A DNA stretch of 64,000 nucleotides from VRUE01 sp035318745 (lineage in GTDB: Bacteria; Actinomycetota; Thermoleophilia; Solirubrobacterales; 70-9), in assembly GCA_035318745.1 (NCBI GenBank), contig DATHEA010000002.1:133683-197682 (forward strand), given 5' to 3'. Below the pieces are notes generated by a model. That model did no database searches. It saw nothing but the letters and a program-made list of their open reading frames with translations, and was not told the origin of the DNA. Position numbers and translations under genes: made by a program. Shown one piece after another: positions 25,590 to 34,542 of this stretch. The first letter of the stretch is position 1. Every line of letters begins with the position of its first letter.

Positions 25590-26508
25590 CGGCGCGGTCG
25601 CGGAGGCTTTCGCCCCGATTTGGGAAAAGGGCCTGGCGGGCATGGGCCCAGTAGATGCGCGCTGGCTGGTTGGGGAGGATGGTGGCCGCTAGGGCGCGGA
25701 TGGCGTATGACCAAGCGGTAAGGACGCGGACCGCGAGAGCCGCCGCCCGCCCATGGTGCTTTCGCATGTACCTGTCTCGGTTGCGGTGGAATTCGACGAT
25801 GCGGGGCAGGCCGGCGGCGAGGTCGGTGGAGAGCTGGTCGTGGTGGACCGCCTCAGCCGCGGGCACGTAGAGGGTGCGCCAGCCCCCGTCGGCGAGGCGC
25901 TTGCAGAAGTCGCACTCGTCGTAGTAGACGAAGAAAGCTGGGTCGAGGTAGCCGACCTCCGCGGCTGCCTCCCGCCGCACCATCAACGCGCTCGACTGCG
26001 CCCAGTCGACCGCGCGGATGTCGCGCCCCTTGCTCTGCACGGTGAGCAGCCGGTGGAGGAGGAGGACACCGGCAAGCGCCGTCCCCACGCCAGGAAAGCG
26101 CCAGGCGCAGGCGACGGGAGCACCCGCGGAGTCGAGCAGCCGGCCCCCTGCGGCGCCGGCGCGGGAGTCCGCGTCAAGAGCCGCCATCAGCGCTTCCGCC
26201 GCGCCCGCTCGCAACTCGGAGTCCTCGTTGAGCAGCAGGCAGTAGCGGCCCTTCGCCTCGCGCAGCAGGGTCGAGTCGTTCTCGGCCTTGCCGGCCCGGC
26301 GGTCGAGGGCGATGAGGCGGGTATCGCCTCCGAGCGCTCGCACCGCCTCGGCCGAGCCGTCCTCGGAGGCGTTGTCGAGGACGAGGATCTCGCGCTCGAT
26401 GCCCGCCGGATGGGTGCGCTCGATCGCGCCCAGGCAGGCGAGCAGGAACTCGCGGCCATTCGTGTTCACGACGCAGTAGGAGAGCGCGGGGGACACCCCC
26501 GCCACCAT
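25573..26508 (-). CDS. Glycosyltransferase family 2
   Basis: 311 residues. GT-A fold: N-terminal SYCVVNTNGREFLLACLGAI, EILVLDNASEDGS, LLLNEDSELRAG (acidic metal-binding motif) and YDECDFCKRLADGGWR near the acceptor site, as in rhamnosyltransferase-like enzymes. There is no clear membrane anchor, but the C-terminus is basic and amphipathic. It is the only gene of the polysaccharide locus on the minus strand. Its last residues (GRAGG) are encoded by element D1. Confidence 0.9.
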   Translation of the reverse strand: MVAGVSPALSYCVVNTNGREFLLACLGAIERTHPAGIEREILVLDNASEDGSAEAVRALGGDTRLIALDRRAGKAENDSTLLREAKGRYCLLLNEDSELRAGAAEALMAALDADSRAGAAGGRLLDSAGAPVACAWRFPGVGTALAGVLLLHRLLTVQSKGRDIRAVDWAQSSALMVRREAAAEVGYLDPAFFVYYDECDFCKRLADGGWRTLYVPAAEAVHHDQLSTDLAAGLPRIVEFHRNRDRYMRKHHGRAAALAVRVLTAWSYAIRALAATILPNQPARIYWAHARQALFPNRGESLRDRAGRAGG

Positions 26509-26519
26509 AATCGCCCGCT

Positions 26520-27647
26520 ATGCAGGACAAGATCCGCGTCCAGCTGGTCGATCCCTCGGCCTTCACGCCTCCCTACGACCGCGCTCTCGCCGCGGCGCTC
26601 GCGCGTGGCGGCGCCGAGGTCGAGCTCTTGACCAGCCACTTTCTCTACGGGCCGGTCCCGGAGGCGGAGGGCTACCGGGTGCGGGAGTGCTTCTATCGCC
26701 GCAGCGCCGGCCGCGGTCTCGACGCCCCCGCCCGCCGCGTCTTCAAGCTGGCCGAGCACCTTCCCGACATGCTGCGCTTCCGCCGCCAGGCCGACGCCGA
26801 CGTCCTCCACTTCCAGTGGCTCACCGCGCCGGCACTCGACACGATGCTGCTGCCGCCGCGCCGTCCCAGGCTGATGACGGCACACTACGTGCTGCCGCCC
26901 AAGCCGAGCCGCCGTCAGCTGGCCAACGCCCGCCGTACTTTCGCCGCGATGGACGCCGTCATTGCCCACTCCGAGCACGGCGCGCGGCGGCTGCGCGGGC
27001 AGGTCGGGCTCGACCCGGCCCGGATCCGCGTGATCCACCACGGCGCCTTCGATTACCTGACGCAGCTGCCGCAGGAGAGGCCGCTGGCGCCCGAGCTGGA
27101 GGGGGCGGAGGGCCCGGTGATTCTCTTCTTCGGCCTGCTGCGCCCCTACAAGGGCGTCGACACCCTGCTCGAGGCCTTCGGCGAAATCGGGGGCGCCGAG
27201 CTCTGGGTCGTCGGCAACCCGCGAATGGACGTCGAGCCGCTGCGCCGCCTCGCCGCCAGAGCGCCGGGGCGCGTCCGCTTCCTCACCCGCTTCGTCGAGG
27301 ACACCGAGATTCCGGCGCTGATGCGCCGCGCCGACGTCGTCGCCCTGCCCTACCGCGACGTCGAGCATTCCGGCGTCCTCTACGCCGCCCTTGCCTTCGG
27401 CAAGCCGCTGGTGCTGAGCGCCGTCGGTGGCTTTCCCGAGGTGGCGGAGCAGGGCGCTGCCCGCCTTGTGCCACCGGAGGACCCGACGGCGCTCGCCGCG
27501 GTTCTGAGCGAGCTGGTCGGAAGCGAGAGAGCGCGAGCCGAGCTGGGCACGGCTGCAGCCGCCGCTGCCACCGGCTCCTACTCCTGGGACGAGGCGGCGC
27601 GGCAGACGCTCGCGCTCTACGCAGAGCTGCTGGAGGAACGGCGATGA
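26520..27647 (+). CDS. Glycosyltransferase family 4
   Basis: 375 residues. GT-B fold with a C-terminal Glycos_transf_1 domain: LFFGLLRPYKGVDTLLEAF, ELWVVGNPRMDVEPL, RFVEDTEIPALMRRADVVALPY and the SAVGGFPEV end with nearby acidic residues. It transfers an activated sugar to the growing lipid-linked unit in the cytosol. It is divergent from the GT2 gene with an 11-nt gap. Its stop overlaps the next gene (ATGA). Confidence 0.9.
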   Translation: MQDKIRVQLVDPSAFTPPYDRALAAALARGGAEVELLTSHFLYGPVPEAEGYRVRECFYRRSAGRGLDAPARRVFKLAEHLPDMLRFRRQADADVLHFQWLTAPALDTMLLPPRRPRLMTAHYVLPPKPSRRQLANARRTFAAMDAVIAHSEHGARRLRGQVGLDPARIRVIHHGAFDYLTQLPQERPLAPELEGAEGPVILFFGLLRPYKGVDTLLEAFGEIGGAELWVVGNPRMDVEPLRRLAARAPGRVRFLTRFVEDTEIPALMRRADVVALPYRDVEHSGVLYAALAFGKPLVLSAVGGFPEVAEQGAARLVPPEDPTALAAVLSELVGSERARAELGTAAAAAATGSYSWDEAARQTLALYAELLEERR

Positions 27648-28774
27648 TCGTCGTCGCGCTCGCCTTCTGGATCGGCGTCGCCCTGATCCTCTACACCCAC
27701 CTCGGCTACCCGCTCGCCCTCGGGGGGCTGCTGGCGTTGCGCCGCCGCCCGACCCTGAATCCGGGCACCTGGGAGGAGCTGCCGCGGGTCTCGCTGATCG
27801 TCGCCGCCTTCGACGAGGAGGAGGTGATCGCGGCCAAGGTCGCCAACGCCCTCGCCCTCGACTATCCGCGCGATCGACTCGAGCTGATCGTCGCCTCCGA
27901 CGGCTCCGCCGATGCCACGGTCGAGCGTGCGCGAGCCGCAGGGGCCGACCTCGTCCTCGATCTACCCCGTGGCGGCAAGGTCGCCGCCCAGAACGCCGGC
28001 GCTGACATTGCCGCCGGCGATATCCTCGCCTTCTCCGACGCCAACAGCATCTGGTCGCCGGACGCCCTCCGCCACCTGATCGAGCCCTTCGCGGACCCCG
28101 GGGTGGGCTACGCATGCGGCCAAGTGCGCTTCCTCGATTCCGCCGGCGACAACGTCGAGGGTTCCTACTGGCGCTACGAGATGGCGCTGCGCGAGCTCGA
28201 GTCCGCTCTGGCAGGGGTGACGGCGGGCAACGGCGCGATCTATGCCGTGCGCCGCGACGCTTACATCCCGTTGCCGCCGGCCGGTAGTCACGATCTCTCG
28301 CTCCCGTTCCTGCTCGCCAAGCGGGGCCGCCGCTCGCTCTACGTGCCGTGGGCCGGCGCCGAGGAGAAGATGGTGCCGACGCTGGGGGGCGAGCTCGCCC
28401 GCAAGCGGCGGATGATGGTCGGGCTCTGGGACATCGTCGTCGGCGAAGGGATGCTCCGCCCCCGCGGCTACCCGCCGCTCTACGCCTTCGAGATCGCCTC
28501 GCACCGGCTGCTGCGCTACGCGACGCCGTTCCTGCACGTGATGGCGCTGGTGGCGAACGTGGCGTTGCTCGGGCAGGGCTGGGTCTATGCCGTGACGCTG
28601 ATCGCTCAGCTCGCTCTGCTCGCCGCCGCGCTGCTCGGCAAGGCGCTGCCCCTGGCGCCGCTGCGGATCGCCCGCTATTACGTGCAGACCACGGCCTCGA
28701 TAGCCCTCGGTCTCTGGGACCGGATGCGCCACGGTTCGCCAGGCGCCTGGGATAAGGCCGAAGGAACCCGTTGA
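27644..28774 (+). CDS. Membrane glycosyltransferase family 2
   Basis: 376 residues. An N-terminal membrane helix (VVALAFWIGVALILYTHLGYPLAL), a GT2 catalytic core (SLIVAAFDEEEVI, ELIVASDGSADAT, AFSDANSIWSPDAL, ELARKRRMMVG) and two to three C-terminal helices. This is the plan of processive or poly-isoprenyl-linked GT2 enzymes. ATG 27644 overlaps the GT4 stop and its own stop overlaps the sugar transferase start (TTGA), so three genes are translated in series. Confidence 0.9.
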   Translation: MIVVALAFWIGVALILYTHLGYPLALGGLLALRRRPTLNPGTWEELPRVSLIVAAFDEEEVIAAKVANALALDYPRDRLELIVASDGSADATVERARAAGADLVLDLPRGGKVAAQNAGADIAAGDILAFSDANSIWSPDALRHLIEPFADPGVGYACGQVRFLDSAGDNVEGSYWRYEMALRELESALAGVTAGNGAIYAVRRDAYIPLPPAGSHDLSLPFLLAKRGRRSLYVPWAGAEEKMVPTLGGELARKRRMMVGLWDIVVGEGMLRPRGYPPLYAFEIASHRLLRYATPFLHVMALVANVALLGQGWVYAVTLIAQLALLAAALLGKALPLAPLRIARYYVQTTASIALGLWDRMRHGSPGAWDKAEGTR

Positions 28775-29340
28775 CCGTGCCGCGCGCCCTCGACGTCGTC
28801 ATCGCAACCCTTGCCCTGATCGTCTTCTCGCCGGTGGTGCTGATCGCCGCGGCGGCGATCAAGCTCGGTAGCCGGGGTCCGGTGATCTACCGCCAGCGCC
28901 GGGTCGGCAAGGACGGCCGCGAGTTCGAGTTGCTGAAGCTGCGCACGATGGAGCAGGGCTCCGATCCGGTCGGCGTGGGGACGGTCGTCGCTCGTGACGA
29001 TCCCCGGGTCACCGGCGCCGGCCGTTTCCTCCGCCGTACCTCGCTCGACGAGATCCCCAACTTGGTCAACGTGCTGCGCGGCGAGATGGCGATCGTCGGC
29101 CCCCGCCCGACCATCCCCGCCCAGGTGGTGGACTACACGCCGCACCAGCACCGTCGCCACGAGGTCCGCCCCGGGCTGACCGGTTGGGCCCAGGTCCAGG
29201 GCCGCGCCGGGATCCCCTGGGAGCAGCGGATCGAGCTCGACGTCGAGTACGTCGACCGCCGCAGCTTCGGCCTCGACCTGTGCATCCTCCTCAAGACCGC
29301 CTGGCTGCTCGTCACCGGCCACGGCCTCGCCCCGGATTGA
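28771..29340 (+). CDS. Bacterial sugar transferase (initiating phosphoglycosyltransferase)
   Basis: 189 residues, the short single-helix type. An N-terminal re-entrant hydrophobic segment (LDVVIATLALIVFSPVVLIA), then IKLGSRGPVIYRQRRVGKDG, ELLKLRTM, TSLDEIPNLVNVLRGEM, GPRPTIP and RPGLTGWAQVQGRA. It loads the first sugar phosphate onto undecaprenyl phosphate and so primes the repeat unit. TTG 28771 starts it within the stop of the previous gene. Confidence 0.93.
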   Translation: MTVPRALDVVIATLALIVFSPVVLIAAAAIKLGSRGPVIYRQRRVGKDGREFELLKLRTMEQGSDPVGVGTVVARDDPRVTGAGRFLRRTSLDEIPNLVNVLRGEMAIVGPRPTIPAQVVDYTPHQHRRHEVRPGLTGWAQVQGRAGIPWEQRIELDVEYVDRRSFGLDLCILLKTAWLLVTGHGLAPD

Positions 29341-29345
29341 GCCGC

Positions 29346-29389
29346 GAGTGAAGGGTTTTAGACCCTATGGGGTCATCAATCCTTCACTC
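29346..29389. terminator. Two-part hairpin E after the sugar transferase
   Basis: Outer arms GAGTGAAGG (29346-29354) and CCTTCACTC (29381-29389) enclose an inner stem GACCC-TATG-GGGTC. It starts 5 nt past the stop. The centre resembles that of element D1 (GACC and TAT in a self-complementary centre), so it may be a distant copy. Confidence 0.6.
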
Positions 29390-29407
29390 AGCGCGTAGGG
29401 TTTCGGC

Positions 29408-29953
29408 GTGGCCGAGCAACCTGTGGTGACTCTGCGAGCGTTCAAGCCCGGCGACGCCGTGGCCGTGCACCGCTGGTTCAACAATCCGGAGGCGACCAAG
29501 AGCCTCATGGAGCAGCGCGACGGCTTCTCGCTGGAGGAGGCCGAAGGCTGGGTGGGCCGGGCGATCGACGGCCCCGACGAGGACCGCAAGTACGCGATCG
29601 TCGTCGAGGGCTACGACGAGCCAGTCGGGTTCACTGCTCTGTACGGCCTCTTCCGCCAGACGGCGCCGGAGCTGGGGGCGCTGATCGGCGACGACGTGCG
29701 CGGCAAGGGCGTCGGCCGCCGCGCCGAGGCGCTGACCATCGCCAAGGCCTTCGACGAGTTCGGCGCTCACCGTGTCTACGGGCGCATACCGGCCCGCAAC
29801 GAGATCGCCAAGAAGACGGTGACGGGTCTCGGCTGGAAGCACGAGGGAACGATGCGCAGCCACCTGCGCGGTCCCGACAGCGTCGACGACTGCGAGGTCT
29901 GGGGCGTGCTGCCCGACGAGTTCCGCGCCGCCGCGGCCGACCTCTTGCCGTGA
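29408..29953 (+). CDS. GNAT-family N-acetyltransferase
   Basis: 181 residues. RimJ/RimL-like acetyltransferase pattern: VTLRAFKPGDAVAVHRWFNNPE at the N-terminus, YAIVVEGYDEPVGFTALYG, LGALIGDDVRGKGVGRRA (acetyl-CoA loop) and GRIPARNEIAKKTVTGLGWKHEG. In this locus it could acetylate an amino sugar. The substrate cannot be read from sequence. GTG 29408 starts it and its stop overlaps the next gene by GTGA. Confidence 0.88.
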   Translation: MAEQPVVTLRAFKPGDAVAVHRWFNNPEATKSLMEQRDGFSLEEAEGWVGRAIDGPDEDRKYAIVVEGYDEPVGFTALYGLFRQTAPELGALIGDDVRGKGVGRRAEALTIAKAFDEFGAHRVYGRIPARNEIAKKTVTGLGWKHEGTMRSHLRGPDSVDDCEVWGVLPDEFRAAAADLLP

Positions 29954-30885
29954 GCGACGCCCGCGCCAGTGCCGAGCTGATCGCCGACCGTGGCACGGCG
30001 GTGGAGAGCGAGGAGTTCTTCCGCTCGCGCCCTTTCCTCGACGCCGAGGGCGTGACCCACACGCTGCGGATCGAAGCAGGGGATACGGAGCTCGTCGCGC
30101 CACTGGTCGTCCGCGAGATCCCCGACGCCGACGCGCTCGACGCGATTTCCCCCTACGGCTACCCGGGAATCGTCGGCGACGCGTCGATCGACCCGGAGGC
30201 GGTCGACTTCGCGGCGACGGGGCTCGTCTCGGCGTTCATCCGCCACACGCTCGCCAAACCGCCGCTCAGCGGAGCTGCCGAGCGCAACGTCGTCCAGATC
30301 GCCGACCCCGAGCTGGCGCCGAAGAGCCGCTCCAGCGACCGTAACCAGATCAACAAGAACCGCCGCGCGGGCTATGCAGTCGAACTGGTTCCCGGCCCCG
30401 AGACGAGCGCCGCGCAGCGGGCCGGCTTCCTCTCCGCCTACGAGCAGACGATGCGCCGCGCCGCCGCCGCCGAGCGCTACTTCTTTGGTGCCCCCTACTT
30501 CGACCGCATCCTCGAATCAGACCGTGCCTGGCTTGCCCTCGCCCGTGCTCCCGCTGACGGCGGGGTCGCTGCCGCTTCCCTAACGGTGCGCAGCGATGGC
30601 TTCCTCCACTACTACCTGAGCGGCAGCGCCGACGCCCACCTGCGCGACTCGCCGATGAAGAACGTCCTCGCCGCGCTGGTCGAGCTCTCCGCCGAGCTGG
30701 GCCTGCCACTCAACCTCGGCGGCGGCCTCTCCCCCGGCGACCGGCTGGAGGAGTTCAAGCGCGGCTTCGCCAATCGCGAGCAGCCCTGGCACACCTCGGA
30801 GATCGTCTGCGACCGCGAGACCTACGACCGCCTTTCGGCTGGACGCGACACCGGCGGTTTCTTCCCCGCCTACCGCGCGCCCTAG
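29950..30885 (+). CDS. FemAB-like acyl/aminoacyl transferase (Acetyltransf_6)
   Basis: 311 residues. The C-terminal half shows SDRNQINKNRRAGYAVELV, FLSAYEQTMRRAAAAERYFF, LHYYLSGSADAHLRDSPMKN and NLGGGLSPGDRLEEFKRGFA, the plan of FemAB/GNAT-type proteins often found in exopolysaccharide loci. The first half is divergent. It is coupled to the GNAT gene and closes the polysaccharide locus. The donor and acceptor are unknown. Confidence 0.8.
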   Translation: MSDARASAELIADRGTAVESEEFFRSRPFLDAEGVTHTLRIEAGDTELVAPLVVREIPDADALDAISPYGYPGIVGDASIDPEAVDFAATGLVSAFIRHTLAKPPLSGAAERNVVQIADPELAPKSRSSDRNQINKNRRAGYAVELVPGPETSAAQRAGFLSAYEQTMRRAAAAERYFFGAPYFDRILESDRAWLALARAPADGGVAAASLTVRSDGFLHYYLSGSADAHLRDSPMKNVLAALVELSAELGLPLNLGGGLSPGDRLEEFKRGFANREQPWHTSEIVCDRETYDRLSAGRDTGGFFPAYRAP

Positions 30886-30890
30886 ACCGT

Positions 30891-31670
30891 CTAGCCCTTC
30901 GGTTCTACGGGCGTCGGGCCTTTGAGGGCGAAGGCGGTCGCGGGCTCGCCGCCGTAGCGGCCCCAGGTCGCCTTGCCGAAGTCGCGGATCGCGTCGAGCG
31001 TGATCGCGCCCTTGTACTTGGGGCAGCCGATCAGGTTGGTCCAGGTCGTCGCGGCGACCTCGTAGTCCATGTTGTCGTTGGGGAAGAGCAGCGTCCCCCC
31101 ATACATCGTGTCGTAGACGCCCTTCAGCGCGAGCTGGTCTTCCTCGGGCAGTTCGGGGCTGTACTGAATCTCCATTCGGCCGTGCTCGAGCGAGTGGACG
31201 ATGAAGATTTCGCCGGGCATTTCGCTGTAGGCGCCGTCCGCCTGCTGGTAGGGCGGTTCGACGTGGTTGCCCGAGGTCGGCGGGCTGGTCTTGTAGTCCG
31301 GGGTGGGAGCGGTCGGAGGGATATGGGTGTGGCCCTCGTCCTTGAGATGAAGCCGCAGCGCGCAACCAGCCTTCTTCGCCGCCAGTTTGAGGTTTGCCAC
31401 TTGGACTTCCGGCGGCGCCGTCCCGGTGCGTTCGTCGGGCTTGACGCCGTTGGTCGAGCCGCTGCCCTGGTTGATGTGCGCCTCGCCACTGTCGCCGCCG
31501 CCCGAGCCGGCGATCAGCGCGACGATCCCGGCGACGACGAGGATGCCGATCAGTCCGGCAACGCCGTAGACCGCGTACAGCCGCCGCCTCTCCGCCTTGT
31601 GCTGGCCGGACTCGCGTTCCTGCCGCGCTTGGCGGAGCCGCTCCCTCTCTTCCTCCCTGCGATTAGCCAC
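30891..31670 (-). CDS. DUF3105 membrane protein
   Basis: 259 residues. A charged cytosolic tail (EEERERLRQARQERESGQHK), one membrane helix (LYAVYGVAGLIGILVVAGIVALIA, about 31-54), a Gly/Ser linker and an exported DUF3105 domain with PPTSGNHVEPP, MPGEIFIVHSLEHGRMEIQY and LIGCPKYKGAITLDAIRDFG. The family is common in actinobacteria and its function is unknown. It converges on the FemAB-like gene with a 5-nt gap and is 10 nt downstream of the hydrolase gene, so probably in the metF transcript. Confidence 0.88.
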   Translation of the reverse strand: MANRREEERERLRQARQERESGQHKAERRRLYAVYGVAGLIGILVVAGIVALIAGSGGGDSGEAHINQGSGSTNGVKPDERTGTAPPEVQVANLKLAAKKAGCALRLHLKDEGHTHIPPTAPTPDYKTSPPTSGNHVEPPYQQADGAYSEMPGEIFIVHSLEHGRMEIQYSPELPEEDQLALKGVYDTMYGGTLLFPNDNMDYEVAATTWTNLIGCPKYKGAITLDAIRDFGKATWGRYGGEPATAFALKGPTPVEPKG

Positions 31671-31680
31671 GTTGCGCGCC

Positions 31681-32532
31681 TTATCCTGCCACAGGAGCGG
31701 CTGTCTGCCCGTTGCCGTTTGCCGCCGGGCCGTCGCCGGCGGTTGCCCAGACCTCGTCGAGGAACTGCGCCAGCTCTGCGTTGAGGCGCCCGGGGCGGGT
31801 GCGCCACTCGAAGATCGAGTTGGCTTCGACCAGCCGTGCTTGGGGCAGCTCTTCGAGCAGCATCCCCGAGTCGCTGAAGGGATGCAGGGGGTCGCGCTGG
31901 TGACCGACGACGAGTGCCGGCCGGTCGATCAGGCGCCGCTGCTCGCGCGGCGGCGCGGTCTCGCCGAGGAGCAGCCCCTCGAGCACGGCGATGGAGGGAC
32001 CGGGTCGCCGCCGCGCCCAGTCGAGGCCGATGTCGAGTATGTAGTTGGTGCGGGGGATCAGCGAGGCGAGGCGAGAGCTGAGCTCGATCGCCGGCCTGCC
32101 CAGTCGCAGGCCGAGCAGGATCGGAGCGAAGATCGCGGCGACCCCCGCCAGCGCGTTGTCGAGCACCGGCATCTCGATGAAGAGCCCTTTGACCCGCTCG
32201 GGATGACGAACGGCCAGCTCGAGCGCGACGTTGGCGCCGAGCGAAGTGCCGCCGACCACCGCCCGCTCCAGCCCGAGGTGATCGAGCAGGGCGAGGACCT
32301 GCTCGGCAAACAGCGGCATCGAGTAGAGCCGCAGGTCGTCGGGCTGGTCGGAGCGGCCGTGGCCGAGCAGGTCGACGCAGATCACCCGGTTGCCCCGCTT
32401 GGCCAGCGCCGGTCCCAGCTGCTCGAACATGCGCCGGTTCATCAGCAGGCCGTGGGCGAGGACGATCGTCCTCGCCCCCTCGCCGTACTCGTCGAAGCCG
32501 ATCCGGTGTCCCTGGTAGGTCAGCGTTCCCAT
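31681..32532 (-). CDS. Alpha/beta hydrolase
   Basis: 283 residues. Alpha/beta hydrolase fold with the oxyanion HG motif in VLAHGLLMNRRMF, the nucleophile elbow GTSLGAN, DLLGHGRSDQP, and candidates for the acidic residue and histidine in LVVGHQRDPLHPFSD and later. ATG 32532 begins MGTLTYQGHRIGF and overlaps the metF end by 13 nt in another frame, so translation is coupled. The C-terminal tail is Gly/Asn/Ala-rich. The substrate is unknown. Confidence 0.88.
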   Translation of the reverse strand: MGTLTYQGHRIGFDEYGEGARTIVLAHGLLMNRRMFEQLGPALAKRGNRVICVDLLGHGRSDQPDDLRLYSMPLFAEQVLALLDHLGLERAVVGGTSLGANVALELAVRHPERVKGLFIEMPVLDNALAGVAAIFAPILLGLRLGRPAIELSSRLASLIPRTNYILDIGLDWARRRPGPSIAVLEGLLLGETAPPREQRRLIDRPALVVGHQRDPLHPFSDSGMLLEELPQARLVEANSIFEWRTRPGRLNAELAQFLDEVWATAGDGPAANGNGQTAAPVAG

Positions 32533-33401
32533 GGCCTCGCTGCCTTCACCGCTCCGAGCACGGCGCGCGTCGCGGGCGCCCGGTTGAGCGCGTAGAAGTG
32601 GATCCCGGGCGCGCCGGCGATCAGCAGCTCGGCGCACTGCTGCGCCGCGTAAGCGACGCCAAGCTCGAACTCGGCCTCCTCGTCACCGTCCGCCGCCGCG
32701 AATGCCGCTTCCAGGCGCGGCGGAATCGAGGCGTCGCAGAGATCGCAGATCCGCTTCGTCTGGGCGAAGCTTGCGACCGGAATCACGCCGGCGAGGATCG
32801 GCACCTCGATCCCCACCTCCCGCGCGGATTTGACGAAGTCGAAGTAGACCTGGTTGTCGAAGAAGAGCTGGGTGATGAGGAAGGACGCGCCGGCGTCGAC
32901 CTTCGTCTTCAGGTAGTCGAGGTCGGTCTCCAGGTCGGGCGCCTCGGGGTGCACCTCCGGGAAGCAGGCGCCGCCGACAGCGAAGTCCCATCCGGCGCCG
33001 ATGAAAGCGGTGAGCTCGGCGGCACTGCCCAGACCGCCCTCGGGCTGGACGAAGTCGGGCTGGCCGCGCGGCGGGTCTCCACGCAGGGCGAAGACGTTCT
33101 CGATCCCGGCCGCGGCGATCCGGTCGAGGGTCGTGGAGATCCCCTCGCTGCTCTCGCCGACACAGCTCAGGTGGGCCATCGTCTCCATGCCGAGGTCGTC
33201 CTTCAGCGCTCGCGTGATCTCGACCGTGCCATCGCGAGTCGAGCCCCCCGCGCCGTAGGTGACCGAGACGAAGTCCGGCTCCAGCTCACCGAGCGAGCGC
33301 GCCGTCGCATACAGCTGCTCGGTCGCCTTCTCGCTCTTCGGCGGGAAGAACTCGATCGAGAAGAGTGGCCGCTTCGAAGCGAGGATCTGGTCGATGCGCA
33401 T
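32520..33401 (-). CDS. metF: Methylenetetrahydrofolate reductase
   Basis: 293 residues, the bacterial MetF length. FSIEFFPPKSEKATEQL at the N-terminus, SVTYGAGGSTRDGT, ALRGDPPRGQ, KVDAGASFLITQLFFDN and HFYALNR at the end are typical. It reduces 5,10-methylene-THF to 5-methyl-THF for methionine synthesis with a flavin. ATG 33401 (MRIDQILASKRPLFS) matches family starts, better than an upstream in-frame start at 33539. A 388-nt non-coding stretch lies upstream. Confidence 0.95.
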   Translation of the reverse strand: MRIDQILASKRPLFSIEFFPPKSEKATEQLYATARSLGELEPDFVSVTYGAGGSTRDGTVEITRALKDDLGMETMAHLSCVGESSEGISTTLDRIAAAGIENVFALRGDPPRGQPDFVQPEGGLGSAAELTAFIGAGWDFAVGGACFPEVHPEAPDLETDLDYLKTKVDAGASFLITQLFFDNQVYFDFVKSAREVGIEVPILAGVIPVASFAQTKRICDLCDASIPPRLEAAFAAADGDEEAEFELGVAYAAQQCAELLIAGAPGIHFYALNRAPATRAVLGAVKAARPWER

Positions 33402-33789
33402 CCGCGCAGGGTAACTGCGACTCGATTTCGGCGGACTTTGCGGGATCGTTCCCCGGCCACCCCTAGACGCCGCCAGGGCGGCGGGATAAGTTGATCCTGC
33501 GACTGGGAAAGACAGGCCCCGCGGAAGCCAGCGGGACACCGTCTTGAAGGTGGCGCAAAGAGCTTCTAGCGCGAAGGCTACGTGCGGCAGGCTTTGGGCG
33601 CCATCCCCGGTCGTTTTTTCGTGCCGTCCTCCAATCGGCGTCCGAACGCGTCTCTAGCTTGGGCGGCGGTCATCGAGTGCCTGCCCTCCTTGGCCGCGCG
33701 TACCGGGGCGCAGTTGGGAGTCGGGCGTCGTTTGGTTATCCCGTGAGTCATCCAGCGACTAGCCCGCCCACTCCCTACCCTCTGCCTTC
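33402..33789. other. 388-nt gap between metF and enoyl-CoA hydratase
   Basis: No convincing gene. The segment about 33485-33620 has several local stems (for example GACACC with AGGTGGC around 33534-33554, then GGCGC/GCGCG) followed by a T-run at 33613-33618, so it could be a structured RNA on the + strand or a long metF leader on the minus strand. A 57-codon basic frame at 33578-33751 on the minus strand has a third-position GC content well below that of real genes here. I could not match a known riboswitch. Confidence 0.4.
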
Positions 33790-34542
33790 ATGAGCGACGA
33801 GTTGCGCTACGAGCGGATCGGGGCCGCCGCCGTCCTGACCATCGACCGCCCCGCGCGGCGCAATGCGATCGACGCCGCCGCCGCGGAGTCCTTCCGCCAG
33901 GGGTTGGTGGACTTCGAGGCCGACAATGGGGCCCGCGTCCTTGTCCTCACCGGCGCCGGCGGGCAGGCCTTCTGCGCCGGCGCCGATCTGAAGGCGATGG
34001 ACCTCGACGTCGACCATCCGGACGGGCCGATGGGTCCCACCCGCCTGACCCCGGCCAAGCCGGCGATCGCCGCGGTCGACGGCTGGTGCCTGGCCGGCGG
34101 GGTCGAGCTGGCGCTCTGGTGCGACCTGCGGATCGCGACGCCCCAATCCACCTTCGGGCTCTTCGAGCGCCGCTGGGGCGTGCCACTGGTCGACGGCGGC
34201 ACCCAGCGCCTCCCGCGCGTGGTCGGCATGGGAAGAGCCCTGGAGCTGATCCTCACCGGCCGCCCGGTCGAGGCTGAGGAGGCCCACCGGATCGGCCTGG
34301 TCAACGAGATCGTCGAGCCGGGCAAGCACCTGGACCGCGCCTTGGAGCTGGCCGAGAAGATCGCCAGCTTCCCGCAAGAGACCATGCTTGCCGACCGCCA
34401 AGCAGCAATAGAAGGCTTCGGCCAACCCCTAAATGGCGGTATCGCTCTAGAGCACAAGCTAGGCCGCGAGACGCTCCACATAGCCGTCGAGGGTGCGTCG
34501 CGCTTCGCTTCCGGTCAAGGCCGTCACGGCGAGGGCGTCTAG
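33790..34542 (+). CDS. Enoyl-CoA hydratase/isomerase family protein
   Basis: 250 residues. Crotonase fold: LTIDRPARRNAIDA, LTGAGGQAFCAGADLKAMD (oxyanion loop), VDGWCLAGGVELALWCDL and FGLFERRWGVPLVDGGTQRLPR. The glutamates used by hydratases can be matched in the ERRWG region. It acts on acyl-CoA thioesters, probably in beta-oxidation. It converges with the first TetR gene with a 4-nt overlap, and no other fatty-acid gene is adjacent. Confidence 0.92.
   Translation: MSDELRYERIGAAAVLTIDRPARRNAIDAAAAESFRQGLVDFEADNGARVLVLTGAGGQAFCAGADLKAMDLDVDHPDGPMGPTRLTPAKPAIAAVDGWCLAGGVELALWCDLRIATPQSTFGLFERRWGVPLVDGGTQRLPRVVGMGRALELILTGRPVEAEEAHRIGLVNEIVEPGKHLDRALELAEKIASFPQETMLADRQAAIEGFGQPLNGGIALEHKLGRETLHIAVEGASRFASGQGRHGEGV

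Noticed and set aside
33500..33560. SRP RNA-like CAGG...GGAAG...CAGC
   Set aside because: Spacing and the flanking stem of the 4.5S RNA apical loop do not match.
33578..33751. 57-codon basic frame on the minus strand
   Set aside because: About two thirds GC at third positions, far below real genes here; no ribosome site or family match.
33402..33760. SAM or cobalamin riboswitch for metF on the minus strand
   Set aside because: I could not place the conserved cores of SAM-I, SAM-IV or the B12 element.
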